Source: a virus
DNA: 40,116 nt
IMG/VR virus record: IMGVR_UViG_3300027969_000197
Coordinates: 1-40,116 of that record
Reading direction: 5' to 3' (one strand)
The position numbers and the translations under genes are program-made. The notes beneath the pieces are model-generated. The model had not been told where the DNA came from, did no database searches, and saw only the letters and a program-made list of their open reading frames with translations. This document shows, piece by piece, positions 30,696 to 38,848 of this stretch. Every line of letters begins with the position of its first letter. The stretch's first letter is position 1.

Positions 30696-31262
30696 TTAAT
30701 TTCCATAACTTTTTTCTAGTATCTTACCATGACCAGAATGATAACCATAATTTATTTCCGCAACATGTCTTGCTGCAAATGCATCTTTTTTGTTTTTAAA
30801 AGTACCAATATGTAGGTTTTTTTGATTAACTCGAATTCTTACTCTCCATGTTTTTTCCTTTGTTAAATACACTCCTATGCATCCAGAAGTATTATTATGA
30901 CCTAATGATTTATTTTTTAAATTTTGCGATGGGGTAACATCACTTAAATTACTAATACTATTATTATGTCGAATTCCATCAGCATGATCGATTTGATTTT
31001 TTGGCCATTCACCATAAGCAATCAACCATGCAAGGCGATGGACCTTGTAAGATTTACCATTAATTCCAACAGTTACATAACCATCTCTAATATTAATTCC
31101 ACCAGCATTTTTGCCGGGATATTCTTCATTGAATTGTTTCCAGCCGTGATCACTCTTGAAATGTTCACGTGGCCTAGCTTTCCATGTCAATAGACCAGAT
31201 TCACGATCATAGTCCAAACATTCTCTAACATATTCGGCTGTTAAGTCATTATTGTATTTCAT
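30696..31262 (-). CDS. Homing endonuclease, HNH with AP2-type DNA-binding domain
   Basis: The 188-residue protein has a central HNH motif ('VHRLAWLIAYGEWP', 'IDHADGIRHNNSISNL') and a C-terminal AP2-like domain ('SGCIGVYLTKEKTWRVRI', 'IGTFKNKKDAFAARHVAE'). This is a classic free-standing phage homing endonuclease architecture. It is inserted between the aminotransferase and a transferase gene and is AT-richer than they are, as expected for a mobile gene. Its start codon is in a hairpin loop (31251-31270). Confidence 0.9.
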   Translation of the reverse strand: MKYNNDLTAEYVRECLDYDRESGLLTWKARPREHFKSDHGWKQFNEEYPGKNAGGINIRDGYVTVGINGKSYKVHRLAWLIAYGEWPKNQIDHADGIRHNNSISNLSDVTPSQNLKNKSLGHNNTSGCIGVYLTKEKTWRVRIRVNQKNLHIGTFKNKKDAFAARHVAEINYGYHSGHGKILEKSYGN

Positions 31263-31270
31263 AATACAAT
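31251..31270 (-). promoter_or_regulatory. 8-bp hairpin with the HNH start codon in its loop
   Basis: Arms 31251-31258 and 31263-31270 are perfect 8-base complements (ATTGTATT/AATACAAT) with a 4-base loop that holds the ATG of the endonuclease at 31262. In RNA this would hinder initiation. Confidence 0.6.
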
Positions 31271-31271
31271 T

Positions 31272-32351
31272 TCACTTAAATTCATTGAGCACCTTAATAA
31301 TATGAGTTAGGTCATTATCATCTACCCACCAACCGTTTGGAATGCAGACTTGTGTCTGATCAAATTCAGTTACGCCAGGTAGATCGCCTTCAGCAAAACG
31401 AATTGTACAGTCATATAGATCATTTCGATAGTGAACAGGACTACTAGCAATTCCATTGGCTTCTAGATACTTTTGGAACTCTGCCTTACGACCATCTAGG
31501 ACGTGCATAGAGAACAACCAAAACGAGCAGCTATCATCCCAATAAGGCATGATCAGATTTGGATTATCAACTCTTGTGATGATTTCAAATGCGTTGAAAC
31601 GGCTCATGCAAACAGAATCAAAAGCATCTGCAAGATTAGCCATACCGATAGTGGCATTGATATCATTCATATGATATTTGAAACCAGCCCTTGTGATGTT
31701 TTGTGTGCAGCGGAATGATTCATTCTTGGTACGATCTAGACCAAACCAACGAAGAACACGAGCCTCTGCTTCCTTCTCTGCATTTGGACATACAAGAATG
31801 CCGCCGTCACCAGAAGTTAAGAACTTGATTGCTTGGAGACTGTAGCAGATATAATCACCACGTGAACCTTCTTCATCAATCAAAAAAGTATCCCATGTAT
31901 GAGCAGCGTCTTCAATGACAGGAACACCAAACTGCTTTAGTGCTTCAAAGTCACAAAAGCGTCCAGCCCAATTGACTGCAATGATTGCCTTAGTCTTTTC
32001 ATTTACAAGCTTAGCGGCACTATCAGGGTCCATTAGACCAGTGATAGGATCGATATCAGCCCAACGCAGAATAGCACCACGATGAATAGCGCCAACCTGT
32101 GAAGCAAAGCATGTCTGTGGAGTAGCGATAACTTCATCACCAGCACCGACCCCACAAAGCTCTAGAGCTAGATCAATTGCATTGGTGCATGAGTTTAGTG
32201 TGACAGGACGTGTATCAGTTCCAAGATGCTCCTGAAGCATATCTTCAAACTCTTCAACCTTTGGTCCCTGACCAATGAATCCTGAGAGCAAAACAGGTTC
32301 TAGAAGCTTTGGTGTCTCTTCATTCATACGTACCTTAAATAGCGGGATCAT
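31272..32351 (-). CDS. DegT/DnrJ/EryC1-family sugar aminotransferase
   Basis: The 359-residue PLP enzyme starts 'MIPLFKVRMNEETPKLLEPVLLSG' (given in part). It has 'VTLNSCTNAIDLAL' for phosphate binding, 'VPVIEDAAHTWDT' with the PLP-pyridine Asp, and 'YSLQAIKFLTSGDGGIL' with the Schiff-base Lys. Such enzymes convert 3- or 4-keto-6-deoxy sugar nucleotides to amino sugars. GGAG is 8 bases before the ATG, which overlaps the acetyltransferase stop. With the GNAT and SDR genes it suggests an acylated amino sugar pathway. Confidence 0.9.
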   Translation of the reverse strand: MIPLFKVRMNEETPKLLEPVLLSGFIGQGPKVEEFEDMLQEHLGTDTRPVTLNSCTNAIDLALELCGVGAGDEVIATPQTCFASQVGAIHRGAILRWADIDPITGLMDPDSAAKLVNEKTKAIIAVNWAGRFCDFEALKQFGVPVIEDAAHTWDTFLIDEEGSRGDYICYSLQAIKFLTSGDGGILVCPNAEKEAEARVLRWFGLDRTKNESFRCTQNITRAGFKYHMNDINATIGMANLADAFDSVCMSRFNAFEIITRVDNPNLIMPYWDDSCSFWLFSMHVLDGRKAEFQKYLEANGIASSPVHYRNDLYDCTIRFAEGDLPGVTEFDQTQVCIPNGWWVDDNDLTHIIKVLNEFK

Positions 32352-32815
32352 ACATTATACTCCATTCTATAAATTCTTTCATCTTCATCAATGATTGTAA
32401 AGCCAATCTTCTTGTATGTAGCAATACCAGCAGCGTTAGTCTTTAACACTTCAAGGCGGATTGGCAGACCATATTTTAATGAATTGATCACCAATCTTTC
32501 AAAAAGGAAAAATCCATATCCTTTGCCACGTTCATTGCTTGTGATACCGCCAGTAAGAAGAACTTCATCTTTCTCTATACGAATGTATCCATAGCCGATA
32601 TCTTCGACAGCGGCACCGTAATGAATCTTGTTGAGCAATAACAGATGATGACTGTGTTTGTCAAGAGAATTAAACCACTTTGTTTGTTCATGTGCAGAAA
32701 TATAATCTGTATTGCGTGTCATGAATTCTCTACAGGCATTCCTGTGTATTCTGACAGTCTCAGCATCTACTGTATTCAATACGGGGTTTAAAGTTATAGC
32801 AAAATCTTCAGCCAT
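32348..32815 (-). CDS. GNAT-family N-acetyltransferase
   Basis: The 155-residue protein has the acetyl-CoA-binding motif A 'SNERGKGYGFFLFERLV' (R/Q-x-x-G-x-G). It ends with the typical 'TNAAGIATYKKIGFTII' and 'IYRMEYNV' strands. ATG 32815 (GAGGA 8 bases upstream) is preferred to 32953, which lies inside the SDR gene. It would acetylate the amino group made by the adjacent DegT enzyme; that pairing is the rule in bacterial quinovosamine/fucosamine-type pathways, but the substrate is inferred. Confidence 0.85.
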   Translation of the reverse strand: MAEDFAITLNPVLNTVDAETVRIHRNACREFMTRNTDYISAHEQTKWFNSLDKHSHHLLLLNKIHYGAAVEDIGYGYIRIEKDEVLLTGGITSNERGKGYGFFLFERLVINSLKYGLPIRLEVLKTNAAGIATYKKIGFTIIDEDERIYRMEYNV

Positions 32816-33761
32816 CAATCCATCCTCTATTATCTCTTGACCATAAGGCCATTTGTTCAATTCGCTGTGCCAAAGTTGCTTTTGGCTCCCATCCCATACT
32901 ATATAGCTTGGCACCAGACATGGAGTAGCGGTTTTCATATCCTGCCCTACCATTAAACGTAACTTTATACTTTGGTTTGATTGCTAGAGAATTACCAATA
33001 GCATTGACAATACGAATGTTGCTGACTTCTTCATTACCAACAATATGATATCTGTGACAGCCTTCATGCTTATAGTCAGGATATAAAAACTCACCCCTTA
33101 GAATAAACATGATACCATCTGCAACATCTTGAGCATGGATATATGTACGAAAGTTATCATATACGTCAATCTGTTCACCGTTCAAAATCTTACGAATGCA
33201 TACAGGGAAGAACCTATTATGATTTTGTCTTTCACCAAATACATTCATAGTGCGAACAATATTGATCGGAAGCTTATAGGTATTGTGGTATGAAAGGCAT
33301 AGCTGTTCAGCCGCTGCCTTAGTGCCTGAATATGGTGAGTGTGGATTAAGAGCATCAAGCTCAAAATAATTTACATCAGCAGGTGCTGGACCAAACACTT
33401 CATTACTGCTAACAAAAATAAACTTTTGAAGATTTGGAATTGTACGAGCAAACTCTAGTAGCCTAGCAGTTTCAACAATGTTCTGCTCGACATACTTCAT
33501 AGGATCAACGATTGATTCGCCAACATCAGTAGCAGCCGCTAGATGTACGATGATATCATATTGTTGACCTTCTTTGTATTTACCTGTGATAATTACACGA
33601 TTGTTAATTTCATCAGAAAATTCTTCTATAGCATCAAGTAAACGCCTCATATTAGAGCGAACTGTTGTATAAACCTTCCAATCGGTTTCTCTCAATACTT
33701 GTACGATAAACTGTGTGGCAACCAGACCATTACCACCTGTTACTAAAATATTTTTGCTCAC
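32808..33761 (-). CDS. SDR NAD(P)-dependent sugar-nucleotide epimerase/dehydratase
   Basis: The 317-residue extended SDR has 'NILVTGGNGLVATQF' for NAD binding (about 4-18), 'IVHLAAATDVGESI', 'FIFVSSNEVFGPA' and the active-site 'YSGTKAAAEQL' (Tyr-x3-Lys). The overall pattern is nearest to dTDP-glucose 4,6-dehydratase-like enzymes. It begins at GTG 33761, with AGGAGA about 9 bases upstream, overlapping the upstream stop (GTGA). It probably makes the keto sugar for the DegT enzyme. Confidence 0.88.
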   Translation of the reverse strand: MSKNILVTGGNGLVATQFIVQVLRETDWKVYTTVRSNMRRLLDAIEEFSDEINNRVIITGKYKEGQQYDIIVHLAAATDVGESIVDPMKYVEQNIVETARLLEFARTIPNLQKFIFVSSNEVFGPAPADVNYFELDALNPHSPYSGTKAAAEQLCLSYHNTYKLPINIVRTMNVFGERQNHNRFFPVCIRKILNGEQIDVYDNFRTYIHAQDVADGIMFILRGEFLYPDYKHEGCHRYHIVGNEEVSNIRIVNAIGNSLAIKPKYKVTFNGRAGYENRYSMSGAKLYSMGWEPKATLAQRIEQMALWSRDNRGWIDG

Positions 33762-34696
33762 TTGTTATTCTCCTGAACCCATTCCCAAGTCTTTCTTATA
33801 CCATCTTCAAGATCAACCTTTGGCTTCCAACTCAAGAATCTACCTGCATTAGCATTATCAAGAACAACTCTTTTAATATCAAAGTTTCTTCCTTCATGAT
33901 ATGCAATTGAAACTGGCTTACCAACAATTTTTCCAATGATAGGCAGTAGATCATTAATACGATATCCAACACCACTACTTATATTGTAGATACCGCTGTT
34001 TCTACCATAATTACTGTTACCACTAACAGCAAGCATACATGCTTCAGCAACATCTTCTACATAGACAAAATCACGAATGATACTGCCATCACCCCAAATT
34101 TCACATGGCTTATCATTGGCAATATTCCAAAGAAAGTTACCAATGATGCCTTGAGCACCAAATTTTTGACGAGGACCGTATGGGTTTGATGGACGGAGAA
34201 TAGTGGCAAATAAACCGTGAAGTTTCATTTCTATGATGATATAATTTTCAATAGCAACTTTGATTGCGCCATATGAACTAAGGGGATGTAAGTTATCTCT
34301 TTCATGTGACCCTTCGCCAAGAGAACTGCCATAGATAGCGCCACCAGATGACATGTACACAAGGTTTCTAACACCCTTGATACGCATAAGCTTAAGGAGG
34401 TTGACAGTCGATATTAGATTGTCATTGATATCAGCCAGTGGGTCTTGGTTAGAGGTGGCTGGAATTGTTGAGCTACCAAGATGGATAACAGCATCAACGC
34501 CGTCAAGCGCAGTAAAACACAAATCAGCATGTTCTGTCTCTGGATCAACCCAATGAGGAACATAGACAGTATTCTTTGATATCTTTTTGACGTTGCGTGT
34601 GGCAATTCGCACATTGTAACCTTCTCTTGTGAGACGATCAACAACATGCGAACCAATAAATCCACCACCACCAATAACCAAAACTTCCATCATCAT
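33758..34696 (-). CDS. SDR NAD-dependent epimerase, GalE-like
   Basis: The 312-residue SDR has 'VLVIGGGGFIGSHVVDRL' (NAD site), 'VIHLGSSTIPATSN', 'LVYMSSGGAIYGSS', 'SSYGAIKVAIENY' (Tyr-x3-Lys) and 'ILRPSNPYGPRQKF'. It resembles UDP-glucose 4-epimerase and related dehydratases. Three consecutive ATGs open the frame; the first overlaps the upstream stop and the choice is uncertain by 3 to 6 bases. It would supply an epimerised nucleotide sugar to the transferases. Confidence 0.88.
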   Translation of the reverse strand: MMMEVLVIGGGGFIGSHVVDRLTREGYNVRIATRNVKKISKNTVYVPHWVDPETEHADLCFTALDGVDAVIHLGSSTIPATSNQDPLADINDNLISTVNLLKLMRIKGVRNLVYMSSGGAIYGSSLGEGSHERDNLHPLSSYGAIKVAIENYIIIEMKLHGLFATILRPSNPYGPRQKFGAQGIIGNFLWNIANDKPCEIWGDGSIIRDFVYVEDVAEACMLAVSGNSNYGRNSGIYNISSGVGYRINDLLPIIGKIVGKPVSIAYHEGRNFDIKRVVLDNANAGRFLSWKPKVDLEDGIRKTWEWVQENNK

Positions 34697-35505
34697 TTAT
34701 ATCTTTCTAGGATCACCTTGTTCCATTCAGGTACTCTATCATACTGGTGTACGATAGTAAAGAGTGCACCATTCCATGTGTACACCTTACCATCCTTCCA
34801 AACTGGTTCTGGTTCTAGCAGATGTGGACGAAACTCATCCATACGGCGAGGATCAGCAACAGTGCCAGCCTGACATGCCCATGCATTTTCCTGCTTGGCA
34901 AAGAACACTGTATCCTGATATGGCTGTGTGTTCATCAGCATGTTGAAAACAGCTTGGTCAACAATCGGAATAGGACGATTGATAGAGTTAATAGCGATGT
35001 TGAGCACCAAGTCTTTGACGTACTCAGAGCGACCACCAAGGACACCTACGTTGTAGATTTCCTTATCTCTATACAGTTTATGGACATATGGACCATAGCA
35101 CTGTAGAAGGTTCTCATCACCCCATGGTTCATTCTTGTACTGAATGCTCTCAGAACCACAAATCAGATTGTGTTCATCAAGCTCATCTTTAAGATGCTGG
35201 AAAGGATCAGCCTGAAAGATAACGTCACGAACATCAGTGGTGACAACATACTTGTACTTCTGCCAGTTGTCCTTGAGATAGTCAAAGATGCTGAAGAAGC
35301 GAACCACATGTGGCTGTCCTTCAGCCATTGGTACGAGAATCCAACCATCAGCGGTTAGTGCATCAATAGCTTCCTGTGTCGTGTTGCCAACGACCATAAC
35401 CTTGTCGGTTGTTGCTGGATCACACACTTCACCAATCGACTTCACCCATGGTTTAATCATTTCGTATTGGTAGTTGGTATAACCACCGATAATCAAATTC
35501 TTCAT
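34693..35505 (-). CDS. Glycosyltransferase-like protein with DxD motif
   Basis: The 270-residue protein starts MKNLIIGGYTNYQYEMIKPW. It contains 'KYKYVVTTDVRDVIFQADPF' (DVRD acidic metal/donor motif, about 86-105), 'IYNVGVLGGRSEYV', 'PIVDQAVFNMLM' and 'ALFTIVHQYDRVPEW'. The arrangement (DxD, then NxG and a C-terminal HQYD) suggests a GT-A glycosyltransferase. It has a weak ribosome binding site and overlaps the HNH stop (ATGA). Substrate unknown. Confidence 0.8.
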   Translation of the reverse strand: MKNLIIGGYTNYQYEMIKPWVKSIGEVCDPATTDKVMVVGNTTQEAIDALTADGWILVPMAEGQPHVVRFFSIFDYLKDNWQKYKYVVTTDVRDVIFQADPFQHLKDELDEHNLICGSESIQYKNEPWGDENLLQCYGPYVHKLYRDKEIYNVGVLGGRSEYVKDLVLNIAINSINRPIPIVDQAVFNMLMNTQPYQDTVFFAKQENAWACQAGTVADPRRMDEFRPHLLEPEPVWKDGKVYTWNGALFTIVHQYDRVPEWNKVILERYK

Positions 35506-36128
35506 GCTGCTACCTTTTCTTCACTCCACCCTCTGGGCTTGTTTGGATATTCTTTGTTGGTGTATCCATTACTTATATCGTTCATATAAGAAAATTCTGA
35601 ATCATGAAAGTTTTTAACTAGTTTATTGTAAGCTATTGCTGCCTCTAGTTCATCATAAAAATATTTCATTGAATGAGCAACTCCTCTTACTGTAGTTGCA
35701 ATTGCCCATTTTTTTGGAGAGTTTCTATTTTTTACCCAACTAACACCTTTATATTGACTTGTTTTATTTTCTAAAGCTGGTCTATTTAAAGCATTCTGAT
35801 AGCTATCTGCTTCTCTTAAGTTTTCTATGCGATTATCGGTCTTTATTCCATTAATATGATCTAACATATTATCAGGATATTTGTTTTTATTTAGAATAAA
35901 AACAACAACATGATTAGAGATATAATATTTTTTACCATTATAAGTAAGACATATTTTTTTATATCTATTACCTATACAGCCAGCCTTTTTATTAGCATTT
36001 TTTGAATTCCAATGATTATTTAAATCACTAGAAAATTTCCATGATAGTGACCCATCATTATGATATTTAATTCTTTTCTTAAAAAGTTCAATTGGAATTT
36101 CTCTATAGTTATAATAAGATGATTTCAT
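35502..36128 (-). CDS. Homing endonuclease, HNH with AP2-like domain
   Basis: The 208-residue protein has a HNH core ('ISNHVVVFILNKNKYPDNML', 'DHINGIKTDNRIENL') followed by an AP2-like DNA-binding part ('SQYKGVSWVKNRNSPKKW', 'YFYDELEAAIAYNKLVKN'). It is clearly AT-richer and more Asn/Lys/Tyr-rich than its neighbours. It overlaps both neighbours by ATGA, which is a neat insertion between a deaminase and a glycosyltransferase gene. It is the second such element in the cassette. Confidence 0.88.
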   Translation of the reverse strand: MKSSYYNYREIPIELFKKRIKYHNDGSLSWKFSSDLNNHWNSKNANKKAGCIGNRYKKICLTYNGKKYYISNHVVVFILNKNKYPDNMLDHINGIKTDNRIENLREADSYQNALNRPALENKTSQYKGVSWVKNRNSPKKWAIATTVRGVAHSMKYFYDELEAAIAYNKLVKNFHDSEFSYMNDISNGYTNKEYPNKPRGWSEEKVAA

Positions 36129-36535
36129 AGATAATCAAAACCTTCTTCTGTAGTATAATAAACTTTCTTGATGCCAAACTGTGCAATAGCACGTTCACAT
36201 CCCTCACAAGGTTTAGACAAACCACGAACAAACTTCTTTGCATTCGTGTCTTCAAACTTCACCCGCATAATATATAGCGTACTCTTACTGATGATATCAG
36301 CATCGACAACCTTCAGTGCATTCTTAATAGCATCAATCTCAGCATGAAGATAGATGGCTTCTTCGTGCTTGGCAAACTTACGCTGAAAGGGATGCGACTT
36401 CTTTTTGTTGAAGCCCATCCCAATAATTTCATTCTTATAAACCAAACAAGCTGAAAGCCTCTGTCTACTTCTAGACACAGGCTCCACGGCTTCAGCAACT
36501 TTTTGTAGTACCTTGAAGTACTTCTCACATACCAT
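36125..36535 (-). CDS. Cytidine/deoxycytidylate deaminase-family protein
   Basis: The 136-residue protein has the zinc-deaminase motif 'LHAEIDAI' (His64, Glu66) and 'PCEGCERAIAQFG' (Cys110, Cys113). These bind zinc and the catalytic water. Phage members usually convert dCMP to dUMP, feeding ThyX. The ATG at 36535 overlaps the upstream stop by 11 nt; the part of the open frame before it (from 36706) is a shadow of that gene. T4 Cd is longer (about 193 residues), so the exact substrate is not certain. Confidence 0.85.
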   Translation of the reverse strand: MVCEKYFKVLQKVAEAVEPVSRSRQRLSACLVYKNEIIGMGFNKKKSHPFQRKFAKHEEAIYLHAEIDAIKNALKVVDADIISKSTLYIMRVKFEDTNAKKFVRGLSKPCEGCERAIAQFGIKKVYYTTEEGFDYL

Positions 36536-36791
36536 AACTAATAACCAGAATATCCACATTACGAAGAGCCGTATCAGGCTCGTAAATCGCCATCTCACCG
36601 TCCCAGAAATCATAATCAAAGCGAGGATGACCTTCACGAATAGGCGTAAAATGTACAACCCGATCAGTATCAGCAGACCTAACCAATAGTTCCTTTGGAA
36701 AACCACGACCTTGAACTTGCTCAGCAGAGATATAAAGAGCCTTGCTGGCTTTCTTAAAAACGCAATCGGCGGTGTTGATTTCGATGGTCAT
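36525..36791 (-). CDS. Hypothetical 88-residue protein
   Basis: The protein starts MTIEINTADCVFKKASKALY and ends 'NVDILVISYGM'. It is a compact alpha/beta chain with 'FDYDFWDGEMAIYEPD'. ATG 36791 follows AAAGGAACTG; the in-frame start at 36848 would sit upstream of the promoter's transcription start. It is the first gene of the unit from the 36820-36848 promoter. No family recognised. Confidence 0.75.
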   Translation of the reverse strand: MTIEINTADCVFKKASKALYISAEQVQGRGFPKELLVRSADTDRVVHFTPIREGHPRFDYDFWDGEMAIYEPDTALRNVDILVISYGM

Positions 36792-36819
36792 TGACAGTTC
36801 CTTTCGTTTCGTTGATCCT

Positions 36820-36848
36820 GTTATAGGCGATACAAAAGAAACTGTCAA
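36820..36848 (-). promoter_or_regulatory. Sigma70-type early promoter, TTGACA-N17-TATAAC
   Basis: On the minus strand TTGACA (36848-36843) is 17 bases from TATAAC (36825-36820). The start site should be near 36813, about 22 bases before ATG 36791. It follows a T-rich stretch (36852-36859) after the Lsm-like gene. It can drive the entire 26.4-36.8 kb unit. Confidence 0.87.
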
Positions 36849-36857
36849 TACTTTTTT

Positions 36858-37151
36858 TTACGAAGCCAACTTTAATCCAGTTGTTTGCTGAATGTACTGC
36901 TTATTGACGTTTTCATCAGTCTTGACGATTGCGACAATAGCACTTTCCTTGATCTTGATCTTTGCGTCCTGTGGAGCAGAGAACATGTATGGGACCATAC
37001 CAAGACCCTGTGGACCCATGATAAAGGTCATTGGCTTAGTAAGGATAACAACATCCTGAGCTAGTTCACCAATACGACCAACAACTTCTTCACCAGAGAT
37101 AAGCTTTACAGAAACTGTATCTCCTGTTTTATATGGAACTTCAAAAAACAT
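36858..37151 (-). CDS. Sm/Lsm-like small beta-barrel protein
   Basis: The 97-residue protein has the short-strand pattern 'GDTVSVKLISGEEVVGRIGEL' ... 'VVILTKPMTFIMGPQGLGM' ... 'SAPQDAKIKIKESAIVAIV', which looks like an Sm fold (RNA-binding beta-barrel). T4-like phages carry a conserved relative next to helicase genes. RNA binding is inferred from fold. AAAGGAAA precedes the ATG. Confidence 0.78.
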   Translation of the reverse strand: MFFEVPYKTGDTVSVKLISGEEVVGRIGELAQDVVILTKPMTFIMGPQGLGMVPYMFSAPQDAKIKIKESAIVAIVKTDENVNKQYIQQTTGLKLAS

Positions 37152-37164
37152 TATATTTCCTTTC

Positions 37165-37374
37165 TTAACTATAAATTCTGTTGCAGAAAAATGCAGGTGT
37201 CAAACCATTAAATGCACCACCCATATTCATATGACGCAACATGTTTTTAGCTTCATCTTTCTTCAATGAAGACTTGATCAACAGTCCTGTAGGAACTTCA
37301 ACCAAGTCCCATGTACGAAGCATGAACTCACCTTCAAACAGCATATCTTTACTATCAACTAGCTTATAATTCAT
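37165..37374 (-). CDS. Conserved 69-residue protein next to the helicase
   Basis: It starts MNYKLVDSKDMLFEGEFMLRTW and contains 'LRHMNMGGAFNGLTPAFF', a pattern I recall from T4-superfamily phages downstream of gene 41. ATG 37374 has AGGA 8 bases upstream; the frame's earlier start at 37389 lies within the helicase stop. No known function. Confidence 0.75.
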   Translation of the reverse strand: MNYKLVDSKDMLFEGEFMLRTWDLVEVPTGLLIKSSLKKDEAKNMLRHMNMGGAFNGLTPAFFCNRIYS

Positions 37375-37385
37375 ATTCGATCCTA

Positions 37386-38768
37386 TCACTTAAAATCATC
37401 AAAAGATGGTTTCTTACTTGCCTTTTGTCCGAATGCTGTATTAGGTGCAACTGTATCTTTAACAAGATCGTCTTGTGCATTTTCTTCAGCATCATACAAC
37501 TTCATACGTGACTTGTCAACACCAATAATGAAACGCTTATACATTTCAGGATCAGCATAACGGTTCTTCAACTGCTTTACCATGATCTGGTTTAGCTGCT
37601 TAAGTTCGTCTGTTGAAATCAGCGCAAACATAAGGTCAGCCGTTGCTGGCAAACCAAATGATTCGGAAGTGTCAGTTAGACCAACATCGCTGTTGTCAAA
37701 CCCACCACGTGTTGTTTGTGTGGCTGTTACGATAGGAACATTGAATTCTACCGCTAGACCACGAAGCTCTTCAGCAATAGCCTTGATGTATGTGTATGAG
37801 TTGACACTGCCACCTTGCTTCATACGTGAAGAGCTACAGATATTAAGATAGTCGATATAGATAATGTCTGGTATGAAGTTTCTCTTGATCTTCAGTTCGT
37901 TTAGAAGATGGCGGAAATTCGCAGAACCAGCACATGCAGTTGGATATTCTTTAATAATAAGTTTTCCAACTGTCTTTTCACGTAGGCGAGTAAGTTTTTT
38001 ATCATATAAATCCTTTGGAATGTTATACAACTGATCCAGTGGTACATTCAATAAGTTAGCATCAATACGCTCTGCAATCTTCTCTTCTGCCATTTCCATG
38101 GTGATGTAGAGAACATTCTTACCACCAACTAGATTGGCAGAAGCCATATGACACATAGCCAATGACTTACCAACACCAGTACCAGCAAGAATAACATTCA
38201 GTGTCTTTCTAGGTAGGCCACCCTTAGTAATCTTGTTTAGATATTCAATATCAAAAGGAATGCGTTCTTCCTTACGATGGTAGAATTCAAAACGAGAATC
38301 GGTATCAGCTAGAAAGTCATGGCCAATTGATGTATCAAACGATACTGCAAGAGCAGAAGACAATAAGTCTGGAATAGCACCCTTCGTCAATCCACCCTTG
38401 TTATCACCAAGAATTTCAATCGACTTCATAATAGCATTGTGAATAGACTTTTCTTGGCAGAATGCCTCAGTCTGATCAATCAACCATTCAACCTTTGACA
38501 GTCCATCAGACTGACTAGGAATTTGATCAATAGCAACCTTACACTCAGTAAACTGATCGTCTGAAATTCCAGTATAGTTGGTTAGGTCAATCATCAACAC
38601 TTCCTTAGTCGGGAAAGCATTGTATGTTGTGACATAGCTATCGATCAGTTCAAATACAACCTGATCGATTTTGTTATGAAAATATTCTGTTTTTAGGAAG
38701 GGGATAACCTTACGACCATAGTCTTCATTATTAATTAGGTTATTGAAGATAACACTTTCAAGCGACAT
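37386..38768 (-). CDS. 41: Replicative DNA helicase, T4 gp41-like (DnaB family)
   Basis: The 460-residue protein has the RecA-like core with Walker A 'GTGVGKS' (196-202), 'IIYIDYLNICSS' (Walker B, near 305) and 'ATQTTRGGFDNSD' with motif 3/arginine residues. T4 gp41 is 475 residues and moves 5'-3' on the lagging strand with gp61 primase. AAGGA lies before the ATG. An 11-bp hairpin (38805-38838) lies between it and uvsX. Confidence 0.95.
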   Translation of the reverse strand: MSLESVIFNNLINNEDYGRKVIPFLKTEYFHNKIDQVVFELIDSYVTTYNAFPTKEVLMIDLTNYTGISDDQFTECKVAIDQIPSQSDGLSKVEWLIDQTEAFCQEKSIHNAIMKSIEILGDNKGGLTKGAIPDLLSSALAVSFDTSIGHDFLADTDSRFEFYHRKEERIPFDIEYLNKITKGGLPRKTLNVILAGTGVGKSLAMCHMASANLVGGKNVLYITMEMAEEKIAERIDANLLNVPLDQLYNIPKDLYDKKLTRLREKTVGKLIIKEYPTACAGSANFRHLLNELKIKRNFIPDIIYIDYLNICSSSRMKQGGSVNSYTYIKAIAEELRGLAVEFNVPIVTATQTTRGGFDNSDVGLTDTSESFGLPATADLMFALISTDELKQLNQIMVKQLKNRYADPEMYKRFIIGVDKSRMKLYDAEENAQDDLVKDTVAPNTAFGQKASKKPSFDDFK

Positions 38769-38804
38769 TTCTTTTCCTTGTGTAGCAGTAAACCATAGTA
38801 GATA

Positions 38805-38838
38805 CAGGTGTCCTTAGTTTGAGGACCAAGGACACCTG
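38805..38838 (-). promoter_or_regulatory. 11-bp hairpin between uvsX and gene 41
   Basis: Arms 38805-38815 and 38828-38838 (CAGGTGTCCTT/AAGGACACCTG) are perfect 11-base complements with a 12-base loop, placed 10 bases after the uvsX stop. No T-run follows on the minus strand, so full termination is unlikely. It may attenuate, block 3' exonucleases or serve as an RNA-processing site between the two genes. Confidence 0.7.
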
Positions 38839-38848
38839 CAAGGTATTG

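Noticed and set aside
34353-35348. Several plus-strand open frames opposite the glycan genes
   Set aside because: They lie antisense to well-supported enzymes, lack ribosome binding sites and show no recognisable motifs.
36125-36706. Deaminase with a hydrophobic 57-residue N-terminal extension
   Set aside because: The extension is a shadow of the overlapping 36525-36791 gene in another frame; ATG 36535 gives a normal deaminase domain.
38805-38838. Rho-independent terminator between uvsX and gene 41
   Set aside because: The stem is strong, but no run of T follows on the transcribed strand and a gene of the same unit begins shortly after.
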